DNA of 64,000 bases from Desertivirga arenae (lineage in GTDB: Bacteria > Bacteroidota > Bacteroidia > Sphingobacteriales > Sphingobacteriaceae), in assembly GCF_017355785.1 (NCBI RefSeq), contig NZ_JAFEWE010000005.1, positions 1 to 64,000 of the forward strand, read 5' to 3'. The notes beneath the pieces were generated by a model. That model saw nothing but the letters and a program-made list of their open reading frames with translations, had not been told where the DNA came from and made no database searches. The translations under genes were made by a program, and so were the position numbers. Below are positions 25,303-35,611 of this stretch, one piece after another (position 1 is the stretch's first letter; every line of letters starts with the position of its first letter).

Positions 25303-25899
25303 TTGCACACATTAAATAGACTACTCCTTCTGAAGAGTGTTTTAAGGGATAATTTTACAGAGCAGTTTATAAATAGGTATGAAGCATTTGTTCTTACCGG
25401 AGAAGAGGCGCAGGCTATTTTAAACAAATCGCAGGTAGTTTTGGAAACATTTCCCAGCATTACTGACGCTGCTATCCTTAGTTCAATATTTGCTGGCGAG
25501 CTTTACGAAACATTTCCTGTTGCCGTAATTGCCGGTACTTTAAAGTATAAAGGGGTGGAGTTGTTTTCAATCACACAGGCATTTCCTACAAGTGGGAAAA
25601 CAGTTTCTGTTCAGGTAAGACAGAAAGCGCACTTTTGGATTGAATTTGGGGGATACATTATAGATATATCATTCTTCAAACGACTTTATTCAGGAGAGGT
25701 CAGAGCCCCTTTCCAACATGCAATAATTGGAGACTTTGGTGCAAGCAGAGGGGCAATTATTTCTAAGGCCGACCTTGTGAATAAATACGGGTTCGATTAT
25801 GAACCTCAATTCTCTCTTTCCCAATATCAAATTTCCAGGCTATTGGAGGAGGCAAAAGGAGTAGCGACCACAGTACCCATTCCCGGTGTCTCAACTTAA
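25303..25899 (+). CDS. Protein of unknown function, TTG start likely
   Basis: 198 residues. No ATG fits the beginning of the open frame; the only plausible start is TTG 25303 (TTG CAC ACA TTA AAT...), since an in-frame stop lies at 25252. The protein is soluble, lacks a signal peptide and contains no cysteine. A middle block KAHFWIEFGGYIIDISFFKR has the H-x-W-[IV]-E...D rhythm of transglutaminase-like folds, but the nucleophilic Cys is absent, so activity of that kind is not supported. Function is not recognised. It stands alone between tRNA-His and a DUF2200 gene. Confidence 0.6.
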   Translation: MHTLNRLLLLKSVLRDNFTEQFINRYEAFVLTGEEAQAILNKSQVVLETFPSITDAAILSSIFAGELYETFPVAVIAGTLKYKGVELFSITQAFPTSGKTVSVQVRQKAHFWIEFGGYIIDISFFKRLYSGEVRAPFQHAIIGDFGASRGAIISKADLVNKYGFDYEPQFSLSQYQISRLLEEAKGVATTVPIPGVST

Positions 25900-26041
25900 G
25901 GCTACATGATAAGCCAGAAACACTCACCTTATTCCTCATAATTTACCTCGATCTGTTGTACTCTATCGACTTCAACAAGACCTCTATGCCAGTCGTGAAA
26001 GCAACGCTATCTGAAGCTTTCCTGCTGACCAAGCTTTGCAA

Positions 26042-26407
26042 CTAAACACCTCTTAATACTTTTTCCATTTTTCGACCTTTGGACAACTCGTCCACCAATT
26101 TATCGAGATATCTAACTTGCCTCGTAGTAATATTCTCAATTTCTTCAATTCTGTAACCACAGATTAGACCTGTAATTAAGTGTGCGTTTGGATTTAATTT
26201 TGCATTTTGAAAAAAAGTCTGAAAAGTAATTTTCTGTTCGATAAGCTCCTGCTGTTTTTCTTCATCATAGCCGGTTAGCCACTCAATAACCTGATGTAAT
26301 TCTTCTTTTGTTCTACCCTTCTTTTCAACCTTAGCCAAATAATGAGGATATACAGAAGCAAAAGTCATTTTTGCCATGCGCTCGTCGTGATTACTAGAAG
26401 TGCTCAT
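26042..26407 (-). CDS. DUF2200 family protein
   Basis: 121 residues. The family signature is clear: MAKMTFASVYPHYLAKVEKK with KGRTKEELHQVIEWLTGYDE, then FQTFFQNAKLNPNAHLITG and ICGYRIEEIENITTRQVRYL. DUF2200 proteins are small cytosolic proteins of unknown role, widespread and often free-standing. A shorter start at Met11 (MAKMTF) would also fit the family. Confidence 0.92.
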   Translation of the reverse strand: MSTSSNHDERMAKMTFASVYPHYLAKVEKKGRTKEELHQVIEWLTGYDEEKQQELIEQKITFQTFFQNAKLNPNAHLITGLICGYRIEEIENITTRQVRYLDKLVDELSKGRKMEKVLRGV

Positions 26408-26526
26408 ATTTCAAATCAATTTAGATTTCAGATATCTGAGAATTTATAAAGTTAGTTATTGGCACGATAAGAACATAATTACACATATCTCGAACATCTG
26501 TCCCATTATCTCGAAGTATGTAGCAG

Positions 26527-26640
26527 TAACTTTGAGATATGAACTCGAGGGCAAAAACCTTTACACTTCCTTAATTCCCTCCTTCTTAATTGGTTATAAA
26601 ATTGGTTTAAACCGCCTCTCATCAGGGGCGGTTTCTTTTT
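26527..26640 (+). ncRNA. Candidate small RNA with terminator
   Basis: TAACTTTG (26527-26534) is an exact TAnnTTTG -7 element, although no matching -33 element is seen. About 75 bases later a strong intrinsic terminator is present: AAACCGCC (26609-26616) pairs with GGCGGTTT (26627-26634), followed by CTTTTT. No conserved gene lies between. The implied ~100-base RNA has a pyrimidine-rich single-stranded stretch (TTCCCTCCTTCTT) that could pair with purine-rich ribosome-binding sites. An 86-codon frame across it shows no protein-like features. Confidence 0.35.
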
Positions 26641-26713
26641 ATACTAAAAATATGCATTGATCCTCATTTTTGTAAAGCAAGTTCAATATTGTTAGCAAAG
26701 GATGGTGGAAAAT

Positions 26714-26749
26714 AAAAAAGACCGGACAGTTCGCACCTGTCCAGTCTTT
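26714..26749 (-). terminator. Terminator of the minus-strand GH43 gene
   Basis: On the minus strand, AAAGACTGGACAG (26749-26737) pairs with CTGTCCGGTCTTT (26729-26717) and is followed by TTT. It lies 34 bases after the stop of the GH43 gene. Confidence 0.85.
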
Positions 26750-26783
26750 CATTCAAATTATTGCATTAATTAAACTGCCTTGT

Positions 26784-28358
26784 CTACTTTAAAGCTGAAA
26801 TCTTATCTTCCAGGCGGAAGTAATCGAAGTCTGCGTATCCTCCCGGACTTTTTGTTGCGTAACTGAACAGGCCAAAACGATAGCCCATAAAATGAGGAAT
26901 TGAGTAAGACATAGAAAGAGCTGAACCTATCGCCTTCCATGCCCTTCCGTCAAGACTATAATAGAAGTACCCCTTATCCGCCCTGTTTTTAAAATCACAA
27001 TCAGCCTTTAGATATACTATTTTCTGGTTTATTGGCACTCCCTGTACTTCAACAGTTTTCCGGTTCACCGTGTTAATCATTACAATGGTTTTGGTTCCCC
27101 CTTCAGCTTTTACACCCACCCAACCGAAATCTCTTTGTAATAAGATCAAACCCGCTCTGTCACCGTCCTTCATTCCTGATACATCCAAAGCAGTAATTGC
27201 TGCGCTTTCGGGACCAAAAGTGCGTTGAGTAAGTGTATTACGAGCCAGGAGAATGGAGGTATCTACCCTGCCTGTTTTTAATCTTAAAAATCCAGATCGG
27301 GTTTTAACAGACCAAAGACTGTTATCTGGGTTATGGTTCCATTGCCATACCAGTGGAAGATCTGCGTCACCCTTATGACGAGAAAATTCATCTGACGCCA
27401 CAATTCCAGGATTGATTCCTTTGTTCGCTGGCAGATTAAGTTTTTCTGGCACCTTCCCCTCTATTCCATGAACTGGCCAACCATCCTCCCATTTGACCGG
27501 GACCCAATACGGAATTCGTCCTACAGCTCCGAAATCCCGGAACAAATAAGCATACCACTCTCCTTTTGGAGTGCTAATGAGTCCGCCCTGAGCAACTCCT
27601 TTATCTTGCAAGGCTACTCTCCCTTCATATGGGCCAGTGATTTTATCTGCCCTATGCACAATTACAGTCCTCATCCCCCCCCTTGGCCAGCTAATATTAA
27701 AAAGGTAATATTTACCATTCACTTTAAACATCTGTGAACCTTCAGCGGGTAGTCCTCCAGCGTCTGGGCCCGTGGGTAAGCCAGCATTCTCAATTATCAC
27801 CTTTTCCGTTCCGGCTTTAACTCCTGTTAAGTCCTCTGTTAATTCTCTTAGGGAAATTTTTCCGCTTCCATTGATCATGTAAGCCTTTCCATCGTCATCA
27901 AAGAACAAGGAATGATCGTGTAAAGCAGGTTTAAAAGAAACAGCTTTCCAGGGTCCTTTCTCTATGTTTTTGGTTGAATAGATATACGTTTTGTTAGTAG
28001 TTTGAGCAAACGTAGATACGTAATAAGTTCCCTTATTGTATCGAAGGCTGCTTGCCCACGAGCCGCGTCCATAAGTGCTTTTACCATTTGTAAGATTTAA
28101 CTCATCAACATCGTCCAAAGTATTATATGCATAACTAACAAGTTGCCAGTTTACGAGGTCTTTAGATTTCATTATGGGTACACCTGGACTCATATGCATA
28201 GTTGTACTACTCATATAATAGGTATCCCCAACCCTTATCATAGAAAGGTCGGGCACGTCAGCATGAATAATGGGGTTTTGAGCCGTCTGGCCGTTAACAG
28301 ATAAACCAATAACAACGCCAAGGGCTAAGAGACAAAAATGTAAAATATTTCCTTTCAT
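26784..28358 (-). CDS. GH43 family glycosidase with C-terminal beta-sandwich domain
   Basis: 524 residues with a signal peptide (cleavage ~23, SVNGQ). GH43 propeller ~28-310: base Asp37 in VPDLSMIRVGDTYY (Leu follows where Pro is usual), pKa modulator Asp148 in HDHSLFFDDDGK, and acid Glu206 in AEGSQMFKVNGKYY. Residues ~330-524 form a concanavalin-like domain ending YADFDYFRLE, the GH43_12-like layout also seen in the pectin-cluster GH43 at 3381. Likely substrates are arabinofuranosyl or xylosyl ends of arabinoxylan fragments in the periplasm. It is divergent from another GH43 gene across 335 bases and has its own terminator. Confidence 0.88.
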   Translation of the reverse strand: MKGNILHFCLLALGVVIGLSVNGQTAQNPIIHADVPDLSMIRVGDTYYMSSTTMHMSPGVPIMKSKDLVNWQLVSYAYNTLDDVDELNLTNGKSTYGRGSWASSLRYNKGTYYVSTFAQTTNKTYIYSTKNIEKGPWKAVSFKPALHDHSLFFDDDGKAYMINGSGKISLRELTEDLTGVKAGTEKVIIENAGLPTGPDAGGLPAEGSQMFKVNGKYYLFNISWPRGGMRTVIVHRADKITGPYEGRVALQDKGVAQGGLISTPKGEWYAYLFRDFGAVGRIPYWVPVKWEDGWPVHGIEGKVPEKLNLPANKGINPGIVASDEFSRHKGDADLPLVWQWNHNPDNSLWSVKTRSGFLRLKTGRVDTSILLARNTLTQRTFGPESAAITALDVSGMKDGDRAGLILLQRDFGWVGVKAEGGTKTIVMINTVNRKTVEVQGVPINQKIVYLKADCDFKNRADKGYFYYSLDGRAWKAIGSALSMSYSIPHFMGYRFGLFSYATKSPGGYADFDYFRLEDKISALK

Positions 28359-28693
28359 AAATTTGGTTGTGTAATTTAAGGAAGATTCATATCAGGACCA
28401 ACAAGATAGAACTTCCAAAACTGATGCTTAAGAGTTGCTGACAAAGAGGGCGACTCCTGCAAAAACAAAACTATTTGAGATAACAAAGGGGACACTGCAT
28501 AAATGTGGAAAGATATAGAACAAATGTGCAGCCCATACTCAATTAAAAGCTCAATTAAAGCATTTTAACATTTGTGCTATAAACATCTTCATCAGTATCC
28601 CTCTAAGAGTAAACCTTCAGCGATTTTTGATCCTGAAATAGAATAACTAACAACAAATACTTTTATCAAATCAATTAAATAACCTTTTTATTA
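28359..28693. other. Divergent promoter region between two GH43 genes
   Basis: A 335-base AT-rich gap between two divergently transcribed GH43 genes. It must hold both promoters, but I find no exact TAnnTTTG box correctly placed for either gene and no clear operator. Confidence 0.5.
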
Positions 28694-30481
28694 ATGAGTT
28701 CAACTAAACTGTCGACCTTTTGGGGGAACAAACTAGCAGCTGCATTTATCTCCTCCATCGTCATCTGCTCAAGTGCAACTTCGCAAACTACTGTTAAATC
28801 ATCCAAAGATGCACCTGTATTCTCTCAATTTACCTACAAAGGGAACGATCGTATTTATAACGAAAATCCATTGAAAGACGACGAGTTTTACACTCCAGTT
28901 CTGCAAGGTTGCTATCCTGATCCCAGTATCACCCGGAAAGGCAATGACTACTATTTGGTAAACTCTTCGTTTGCTATGGTTCCAGGTGTTCCTATTTTCC
29001 ATTCTAATGATTTGGTTAACTGGAAACAGATCGGACATGTATTAGACAGACCTTCACAACTAAAAGTACAAAATACCGGTATCTCTGCAGGAGTATATGC
29101 ACCCGATATTAAATACAACAAGAATAATAATACCTTCTATATGATCACTACCCAAATTTCAGCGGGCATGGGTAATATAGTTGTAAAGACACAAGACCCT
29201 GCTAAAGGATGGAGCGATCCGGTTAGGCTTAAATTCGATGGTATCGATCCTTCTTTATTTTTCGATGATGATGGAAAGGCCTATGTATTACATAATGATG
29301 CGCCCCCAAAAGACAAAGCACTTTATGAAGGTCACCGTGTAATTAAAATATGGGACTATGATCTGGAAAACGATAAGGTGATAGAGGGTTCTGATAAGAT
29401 TATTGTTGATGGAGGGGTAGATATCAGTCTGAAACCTATATGGATCGAAGGACCTCATCTTTACAAGAAAAATGGAAGGTATTACCTGATGTGTGCAGAA
29501 GGAGGTACAGGCGACTGGCATAGTGAGGTAATTTTCGTCAGTGATAGTCCCAAAGGACCATTCAGGCCAGCGCCAAGCAACCCTATCTTAACTCAAAGGC
29601 ACTTTCCAAAAAATAGAGCGAACAAAATGGATTGGGCTGGTCACGCTGACCTGGTAGAAGGCCCTAATGGTAAATACTATGGAGTATTCCTGGGAATCAG
29701 ACCGAATGAGAAAGACCAAGTAACAACTGGACGGGAAACCTTCATGTTGCCCGTCGACTGGAGCGGAGAGTTTCCGGTTTTTGAAAACGGCCTTGTTCCT
29801 CTTAAACCAAAGATTAAAATGCCTGCAGGAGTAAAAAATCAAACGGGACAAAATGGTTTCCTTCCAAATGGTAACTTTAGTTTTACTGATAATTTTACTA
29901 ATGGAAAATTAGATTACAAATGGATTGGCATCCGCGGACCAAGAGAAGGGTTTGTCTCTCAGACGAAAAATGGACTCACAGTTACGCCATTCGAGAAAAA
30001 CATTAAAGCAGTAGCACCAATTTCAACGCTCTTTTATCGTCAGCAGCATAATACCTTCGAGGCTACAGTAACCCTCAAATATGCTCCAAAGTCAGAAAAA
30101 GACATGGCGGGACTGGTTTGTTACCAAAGTGAACGTTTCAACTACGTTTTTGGCATCACTCAAAAAGGGAACAATAGCTACATTGTCCTTGCCAGAACAG
30201 AAAAGGGGAACACTACCGTGCTTGCGAGCAGTAAGGTCGATACCAGGAAGCCCGTTCAATTGCAGGTAGAAGCCCAGGGAGATACCTATCGTTTTAACTA
30301 CTCTACTGATAAACAAAATTTCAAAAATCTTGGTGGGACTGTTTCCGGAGATATTCTTACAACCAATGTTGCCGGCGGATTTACTGGAAGTCTGATTGGC
30401 CTTTACGCCACTGCAGGAAATGACATTCAACCGAACTTAGAAGGGCAACCGGTAGTTAACACCTCTGCTACCCAACCTTAA
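28694..30481 (+). CDS. GH43 family beta-xylosidase/arabinofuranosidase
   Basis: 595 residues with an N-terminal signal (ICSSATSQ, ~30). The propeller spans ~60-370 with the classic YPDPSITRKGNDYYLVNSSF (base Asp76), Asp185 in GIDPSLFFDDDGK and acid Glu252 in WIEGPHLYKKNGRYYL. An accessory beta-sandwich from ~395 to the end (FTNGKLDYKWIGIRGP...) gives the beta-xylosidase architecture (subfamilies such as 10 or 11). Longer and different in detail from the two GH43_12-like enzymes in this window, so probably complementary in linkage. It would release xylose or arabinose from xylo-oligosaccharides. First gene of the plus-strand set, with its own terminator. Confidence 0.88.
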   Translation: MSSTKLSTFWGNKLAAAFISSIVICSSATSQTTVKSSKDAPVFSQFTYKGNDRIYNENPLKDDEFYTPVLQGCYPDPSITRKGNDYYLVNSSFAMVPGVPIFHSNDLVNWKQIGHVLDRPSQLKVQNTGISAGVYAPDIKYNKNNNTFYMITTQISAGMGNIVVKTQDPAKGWSDPVRLKFDGIDPSLFFDDDGKAYVLHNDAPPKDKALYEGHRVIKIWDYDLENDKVIEGSDKIIVDGGVDISLKPIWIEGPHLYKKNGRYYLMCAEGGTGDWHSEVIFVSDSPKGPFRPAPSNPILTQRHFPKNRANKMDWAGHADLVEGPNGKYYGVFLGIRPNEKDQVTTGRETFMLPVDWSGEFPVFENGLVPLKPKIKMPAGVKNQTGQNGFLPNGNFSFTDNFTNGKLDYKWIGIRGPREGFVSQTKNGLTVTPFEKNIKAVAPISTLFYRQQHNTFEATVTLKYAPKSEKDMAGLVCYQSERFNYVFGITQKGNNSYIVLARTEKGNTTVLASSKVDTRKPVQLQVEAQGDTYRFNYSTDKQNFKNLGGTVSGDILTTNVAGGFTGSLIGLYATAGNDIQPNLEGQPVVNTSATQP

Positions 30482-30501
30482 TCTCCTTTAAATGTGAAAT
30501 C

Positions 30502-30540
30502 GAGAAGGGTCTGGATTGGATGCAATCGCCCTTCTCTTTT
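30502..30540 (+). terminator. Terminator after the plus-strand GH43 gene
   Basis: GAGAAGGG (30502-30509) pairs with CCCTTCTC (30529-30536), followed by TTTTCT. It separates the GH43 gene from the GH127 unit. Confidence 0.7.
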
Positions 30541-30652
30541 CTATTAGCGAGTTAGTTTGCCTAAAATTTTTATTGAAGCGCGAACTCAGTATCTTAGGTG
30601 CTGTTGCCATAACCAATAAAACAAACAACAACACAAATAGACCAATTAAAAA

Positions 30653-33046
30653 ATGAAACATACTATAAGGAAACTTGCTGCGGCGCAGGCATTTTTTTGC
30701 CTATTTTCTGCCTCTGCTTTAAAAGCGCAGACCAAGCTCTATCCGAACGAATTCTCTCTAAAAGACGTAAAGTTACTGGAAAGCCCCTTTAAACATGCCC
30801 AGGACCTTAATATCCAAACCCTTTTGAAATATGACGTAGACAGACTGTTTGCAGGCTACCGAAAAGAGGCAGGACTTCCTTCCAAAGCCGCGATTTTTCA
30901 AAATTGGGCAGACCTCGACGGACACGTTGGTGGCCACTATATTTCCGCGCTTGCAATCAATTACGCTGCAACCGGAGATATGGAGTGCAAAAAGCGCCTG
31001 GATTATATTATAGGAGAATTAAAAGCCTGTCAGGATGCCAATACCTCAACCTATCCAGATTGGGCCAGAGGATATGTGGGAGCGGTTCCAAATGGGATTG
31101 GAATATGGCCCAAAATTAAATCAGGAGATGTTAGCCTGATCTGGAAGTACTGGGTGCCCTGGTACAATGTCCATAAAACCTATGCAGGATTAAGAGACGC
31201 ATGGTTGTATACAGGTAGCGAACAGGCAAAACAAATGTTCCTTAAGTTCTGCGATTGGGGTATTGATATTACATCCAGTCTTTCAGACAGTAAAATGAAT
31301 GAAATGCTGGGGAATGAACATGGAGGCATGAACGAAGTTTATGCTGATGCGTATGCCATGACCGGCGAGGAAAAGTACCTAAGGGCTGCGAAACGATTTT
31401 CACATAAAATGCTCTTGGATGCAATGGCCGCCTCAACTGATAACCTTGACAACAAGCATGCTAACACCCAGGTACCCAAGGCCATTGGCTTTGAGAGGAT
31501 TGGAGAGATTGCTAAGGATGAGACGTATAAAAAAGCAGGCAGCTTTTTCTGGGAGACTGTTACCACAAATCGCTCGATTGCCCTTGGGGGGAATAGCAGG
31601 AGAGAGTTCTTTCCAAGTCGGGGAGCCAACATTGATTTTGTGAATGATGTAGAAGGTCCTGAATCTTGCAATACCTATAACATGTTGAAGCTTACGGAAG
31701 ATCTTTTTAGAGTGGACCCGCAAGCCAGATATGCCGATTATTATGAGAAGGCGCTTTATAATCACATCTTATCAACTCAACACCCTACCCATGGAGGATA
31801 TGTTTATTTTACCCCAGCTCGCCCGCGCCATTACCGTGTATACTCCTCCCCTAATGAAGGAATGTGGTGTTGCGTAGGAAGTGGAATGGAGAACCATGGA
31901 AAATACGGGCAATTTATTTATACACACACTAATAACGATCTTTTTGTTAATCTTTTTTTACCATCAGAGTTAACTTGGAAAGAAAAGGGAATCAAACTTA
32001 AACAACAAACAAATTTTCCTTATCAAGCTCAGACAAGCCTCGAAATTACCGAAGGAAAAGGTTCCTTCGCATTAAAGATCCGGTATCCCCAATGGGTGAA
32101 AGAAGGAGAGTTCAAAGTACTGGTAAATGGGAAGTCTGTAGAAACTAAGGCATTACCTTCTTCCTATGTATCCCTAAATCGCACCTGGAAAAAAGGTGAC
32201 CGGGTGGATGTTATGCTTCCTATGCATACCACGGTTGAACATTTACCAAATGTTCCAAATTATATTGCTTTCATGCATGGGCCAATCCTTCTGGGAGCTA
32301 AAACTGGAACAGAAGACCTAAGGGGTTTAATAGCAGGCGATAGTCGTTGGGGACACATTGCGAGCGGAAAAAAGCTTGCTGTTGATAAAGCTCCTATACT
32401 AATTGAAGATAATATTGAGTCTCTTGGGAATAAATTAACGCCTGTTTCAGGAAAACCGCTGACATTCAAATTAACAGGAGTTAAGATAGTAAATCCGACA
32501 GATGTAGTTTTAGAGCCATTCTATAAAATTCACGATTCAAGATATATGATGTATTGGATGGGATTATCCAACAAACAGTACAAATCATATCTCGACTCGG
32601 TAGCGAAAATTGAGGAATTTAATCTTGCTCTTCAAAAAAGAACCGTTGATTTTGTTGCACCAGGAGAACAGCAACCAGAAGCCGATCATTTTATTCAGAA
32701 GCAAAACTCGAATACTGGGAATACGATGGACCAGTTCTGGCGAAGTGCGCAGAATGATGGTTTTTTTAGCTATTCCCTCTCCACGAATAAGGAAACCAAT
32801 CTAAGCCTTATTGTTCGTTACTGGGGAGCTGAATCAGGAAATCGAAAATTTGACATCTATATTAATGATAAGAAGCTTGCATCTGAAGACATTTCTGGAA
32901 AATGGAACCAGCAACAGTTCCAGGAAGTCGAATATTCCATTCCCGAATCTATATTGAAAGGAAAAGAAAAGATCATTGTGAAATTCCAGGGCCAACAAGG
33001 AAATATTGCAGGACCTGTTTATTATGTGAGATTAGTAAGGAAATAA
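30653..33046 (+). CDS. GH127 (DUF1680) beta-L-arabinofuranosidase-like enzyme
   Basis: 797 residues with a signal peptide (~1-26, ASALKAQ). The alpha/alpha-barrel family blocks run through the first 450 residues (WADLDGHVGGHYISALAIN, WVPWYNVHKTYAGLRDA, EHGGMNEVYADAYAMTG). The zinc and catalytic residues of HypBA1-type enzymes have counterparts here: Glu337 and Cys339 in PESCNTYNMLKL, and Cys406/Cys407 in GMWCCVGSGMEN, one cysteine being the nucleophile; Glu318 in RREFFP is a candidate acid/base. Beta-sandwich domains follow. GH127 removes beta-L-arabinofuranose in characterised cases, but many DUF1680 proteins are untested. It precedes an esterase gene by 11 bases, forming an operon. Confidence 0.9.
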   Translation: MKHTIRKLAAAQAFFCLFSASALKAQTKLYPNEFSLKDVKLLESPFKHAQDLNIQTLLKYDVDRLFAGYRKEAGLPSKAAIFQNWADLDGHVGGHYISALAINYAATGDMECKKRLDYIIGELKACQDANTSTYPDWARGYVGAVPNGIGIWPKIKSGDVSLIWKYWVPWYNVHKTYAGLRDAWLYTGSEQAKQMFLKFCDWGIDITSSLSDSKMNEMLGNEHGGMNEVYADAYAMTGEEKYLRAAKRFSHKMLLDAMAASTDNLDNKHANTQVPKAIGFERIGEIAKDETYKKAGSFFWETVTTNRSIALGGNSRREFFPSRGANIDFVNDVEGPESCNTYNMLKLTEDLFRVDPQARYADYYEKALYNHILSTQHPTHGGYVYFTPARPRHYRVYSSPNEGMWCCVGSGMENHGKYGQFIYTHTNNDLFVNLFLPSELTWKEKGIKLKQQTNFPYQAQTSLEITEGKGSFALKIRYPQWVKEGEFKVLVNGKSVETKALPSSYVSLNRTWKKGDRVDVMLPMHTTVEHLPNVPNYIAFMHGPILLGAKTGTEDLRGLIAGDSRWGHIASGKKLAVDKAPILIEDNIESLGNKLTPVSGKPLTFKLTGVKIVNPTDVVLEPFYKIHDSRYMMYWMGLSNKQYKSYLDSVAKIEEFNLALQKRTVDFVAPGEQQPEADHFIQKQNSNTGNTMDQFWRSAQNDGFFSYSLSTNKETNLSLIVRYWGAESGNRKFDIYINDKKLASEDISGKWNQQQFQEVEYSIPESILKGKEKIIVKFQGQQGNIAGPVYYVRLVRK

Positions 33047-33057
33047 TTAAGTATATA

Positions 33058-33879
33058 ATGAAAACTACATCACTAAGATCAATAAGAAAGCTTTTATCTG
33101 TTATATATTGTCTCGTGTTTTTTTCACTTGCCGTGCAAGCTGAAGAAATTCAGGTGGGTGGCGTAACACGACACTTTCTTGTACATGTGCCAGCAAATCT
33201 ACCCGCTAATCGACCCTTAATTATTTCAATGCACGGTTTTAACCAGGACGCCGCATATCAAAAGGCTCAAGCCAAATGGGAACAGGTGGCGGATACAGCT
33301 GGTTTTACAGTCGTGTTTCCCGATGGTCTTAATAAAAGATGGGATATTTCAGGTTCAACAGACCTTGATTTCATTCTTTCCATTATAGACAATATGTCTG
33401 CCCGGTACAAAATTGATCGCAACCGGGTCTATCTATCTGGCTTTTCCATGGGAGGAATGATGACTTACTTTGCGGCAAATCGTATTTCTGATAAAATTGC
33501 AGCCTTTGCTCCAATAAGCGGTTATCCGCTTAGGGGCCAAAATACAGAGAGTGCCCGACCAGTACCAATTATTCACACTCATGGAACAACAGACGATGTT
33601 GTAAGCTACAGCGGAGTAGAAGCTTGCATGAATGCCTGGCGAATCAGAAATGGCTGCTCTGAAACACCCATGATTACCAATCCCTACCCTGCTAGTAATC
33701 CTAACTCGATAGCAAGTAAAACTTATTGGAATGCCGGAGCAAATGGAGTTGCAATGGCATTATTAACTTTGAAGGGAAAAGGCCATTGGATTTCTAATGA
33801 CGTAGTAAATGGAGTACATACGAGTGAGGAGATCTGGAAGTTTTGCAAGAACTATTCTCTTCCTACCTCAAAACCTTAG
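33058..33879 (+). CDS. CE1-type esterase (feruloyl/acetylxylan esterase-like)
   Basis: 273 residues from ATG 33058; the open frame starts earlier inside the GH127 gene, but only this ATG gives a signal peptide (MKTTSLRSIRKLLSVIYCLV, cleavage near AVQA). The alpha/beta-hydrolase signature is GFSMGG with nucleophile Ser130; Asp in HGTTDDVV and His in GKGHWIS complete the triad. The layout matches the PHB-depolymerase/feruloyl esterase branch (CE1, LpqC-like), which removes ferulate or acetate from arabinoxylan. Co-transcribed with GH127. Confidence 0.85.
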   Translation: MKTTSLRSIRKLLSVIYCLVFFSLAVQAEEIQVGGVTRHFLVHVPANLPANRPLIISMHGFNQDAAYQKAQAKWEQVADTAGFTVVFPDGLNKRWDISGSTDLDFILSIIDNMSARYKIDRNRVYLSGFSMGGMMTYFAANRISDKIAAFAPISGYPLRGQNTESARPVPIIHTHGTTDDVVSYSGVEACMNAWRIRNGCSETPMITNPYPASNPNSIASKTYWNAGANGVAMALLTLKGKGHWISNDVVNGVHTSEEIWKFCKNYSLPTSKP

Positions 33880-34061
33880 TTTATCAGCATTAGCACTATT
33901 TTAGACCTGGGCAACACAAATCCTTATCACAATTATTCTTATTAACCAATGCCAGTGGGGAGTCTACCCTCTGGAAAGCCCCTTGAACATTCCTGCTAGA
34001 AGACTGAACAATTTTAGCATTAGACTTTTTTGGCCAGCCTTACTTTAGTTCTTTTAACTAA

Positions 34062-35186
<1,125 letters not shown>

Positions 35187-35550
35187 GTGCTTCTAAAGCT
35201 TAAGCTCAGAGGAAAATGCAGGGCTATTCTCCATCTGAGCTTCTCCAATCTAATTTATCGCAATTTCACAAGGTCCATAATCTCTGCAGTTACCCTACTA
35301 CCTAAGCGAATGAGTTTAATTACACAACAAGCAAAATTCAGATCCGATTAATTCGTGCATTTGAGAAGGCGGGAGTTACATTTTCGACTCCTTCACAGGA
35401 CAAGCAGAGGTTCCCTGCCAGGAGTTGTTACGTAATAAAAATCATTAGAACTAATATAAGGAAGAGAAATTTCTATTTAGCTGGAGAGGTGGCAGAGCAT
35501 TAAGTACAAGCAATGGCAGCTATTGGAGAAATATTTATAGAATTTCCTCA
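35187..35550. other. Intergenic region between convergent esterase and xylanase genes
   Basis: About 360 bases with no supported gene. A short stretch at 35483-35497 (GGAGAGGTGGCAGAG) resembles the 5' end of a tRNA-Ser but has no cloverleaf. The terminator of the xylan operon follows at 35551. Confidence 0.5.
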
Positions 35551-35596
35551 TAAAAAAAACCAGGAGTGATTCTCTTAAAAGAATCACTCCTGGTTA
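35551..35596 (-). terminator. Terminator of the xylan PUL operon
   Basis: A perfect 16-base stem: AACCAGGAGTGATTCT (35558-35573) pairs with AGAATCACTCCTGGTT (35580-35595), with the minus-strand T-run given by A8 at 35552-35559. It lies 16 bases after the xylanase stop. Very strong; it may also stop transcription from the plus strand. Confidence 0.95.
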
Positions 35597-35611
35597 AAAG
35601 ATTAGTTATTA

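Noticed and set aside
26400-26660. 86-codon plus-strand frame over the candidate small RNA
   Set aside because: It runs through a strong terminator hairpin, begins inside the DUF2200 gene start on the other strand, and shows no conserved features.
35483-35497. GGAGAGGTGGCAGAG, resembling the 5' end of tRNA-Ser
   Set aside because: No anticodon arm, variable arm or T-arm follows, so it is not a tRNA; no integrase or matching repeat supports an attachment site.
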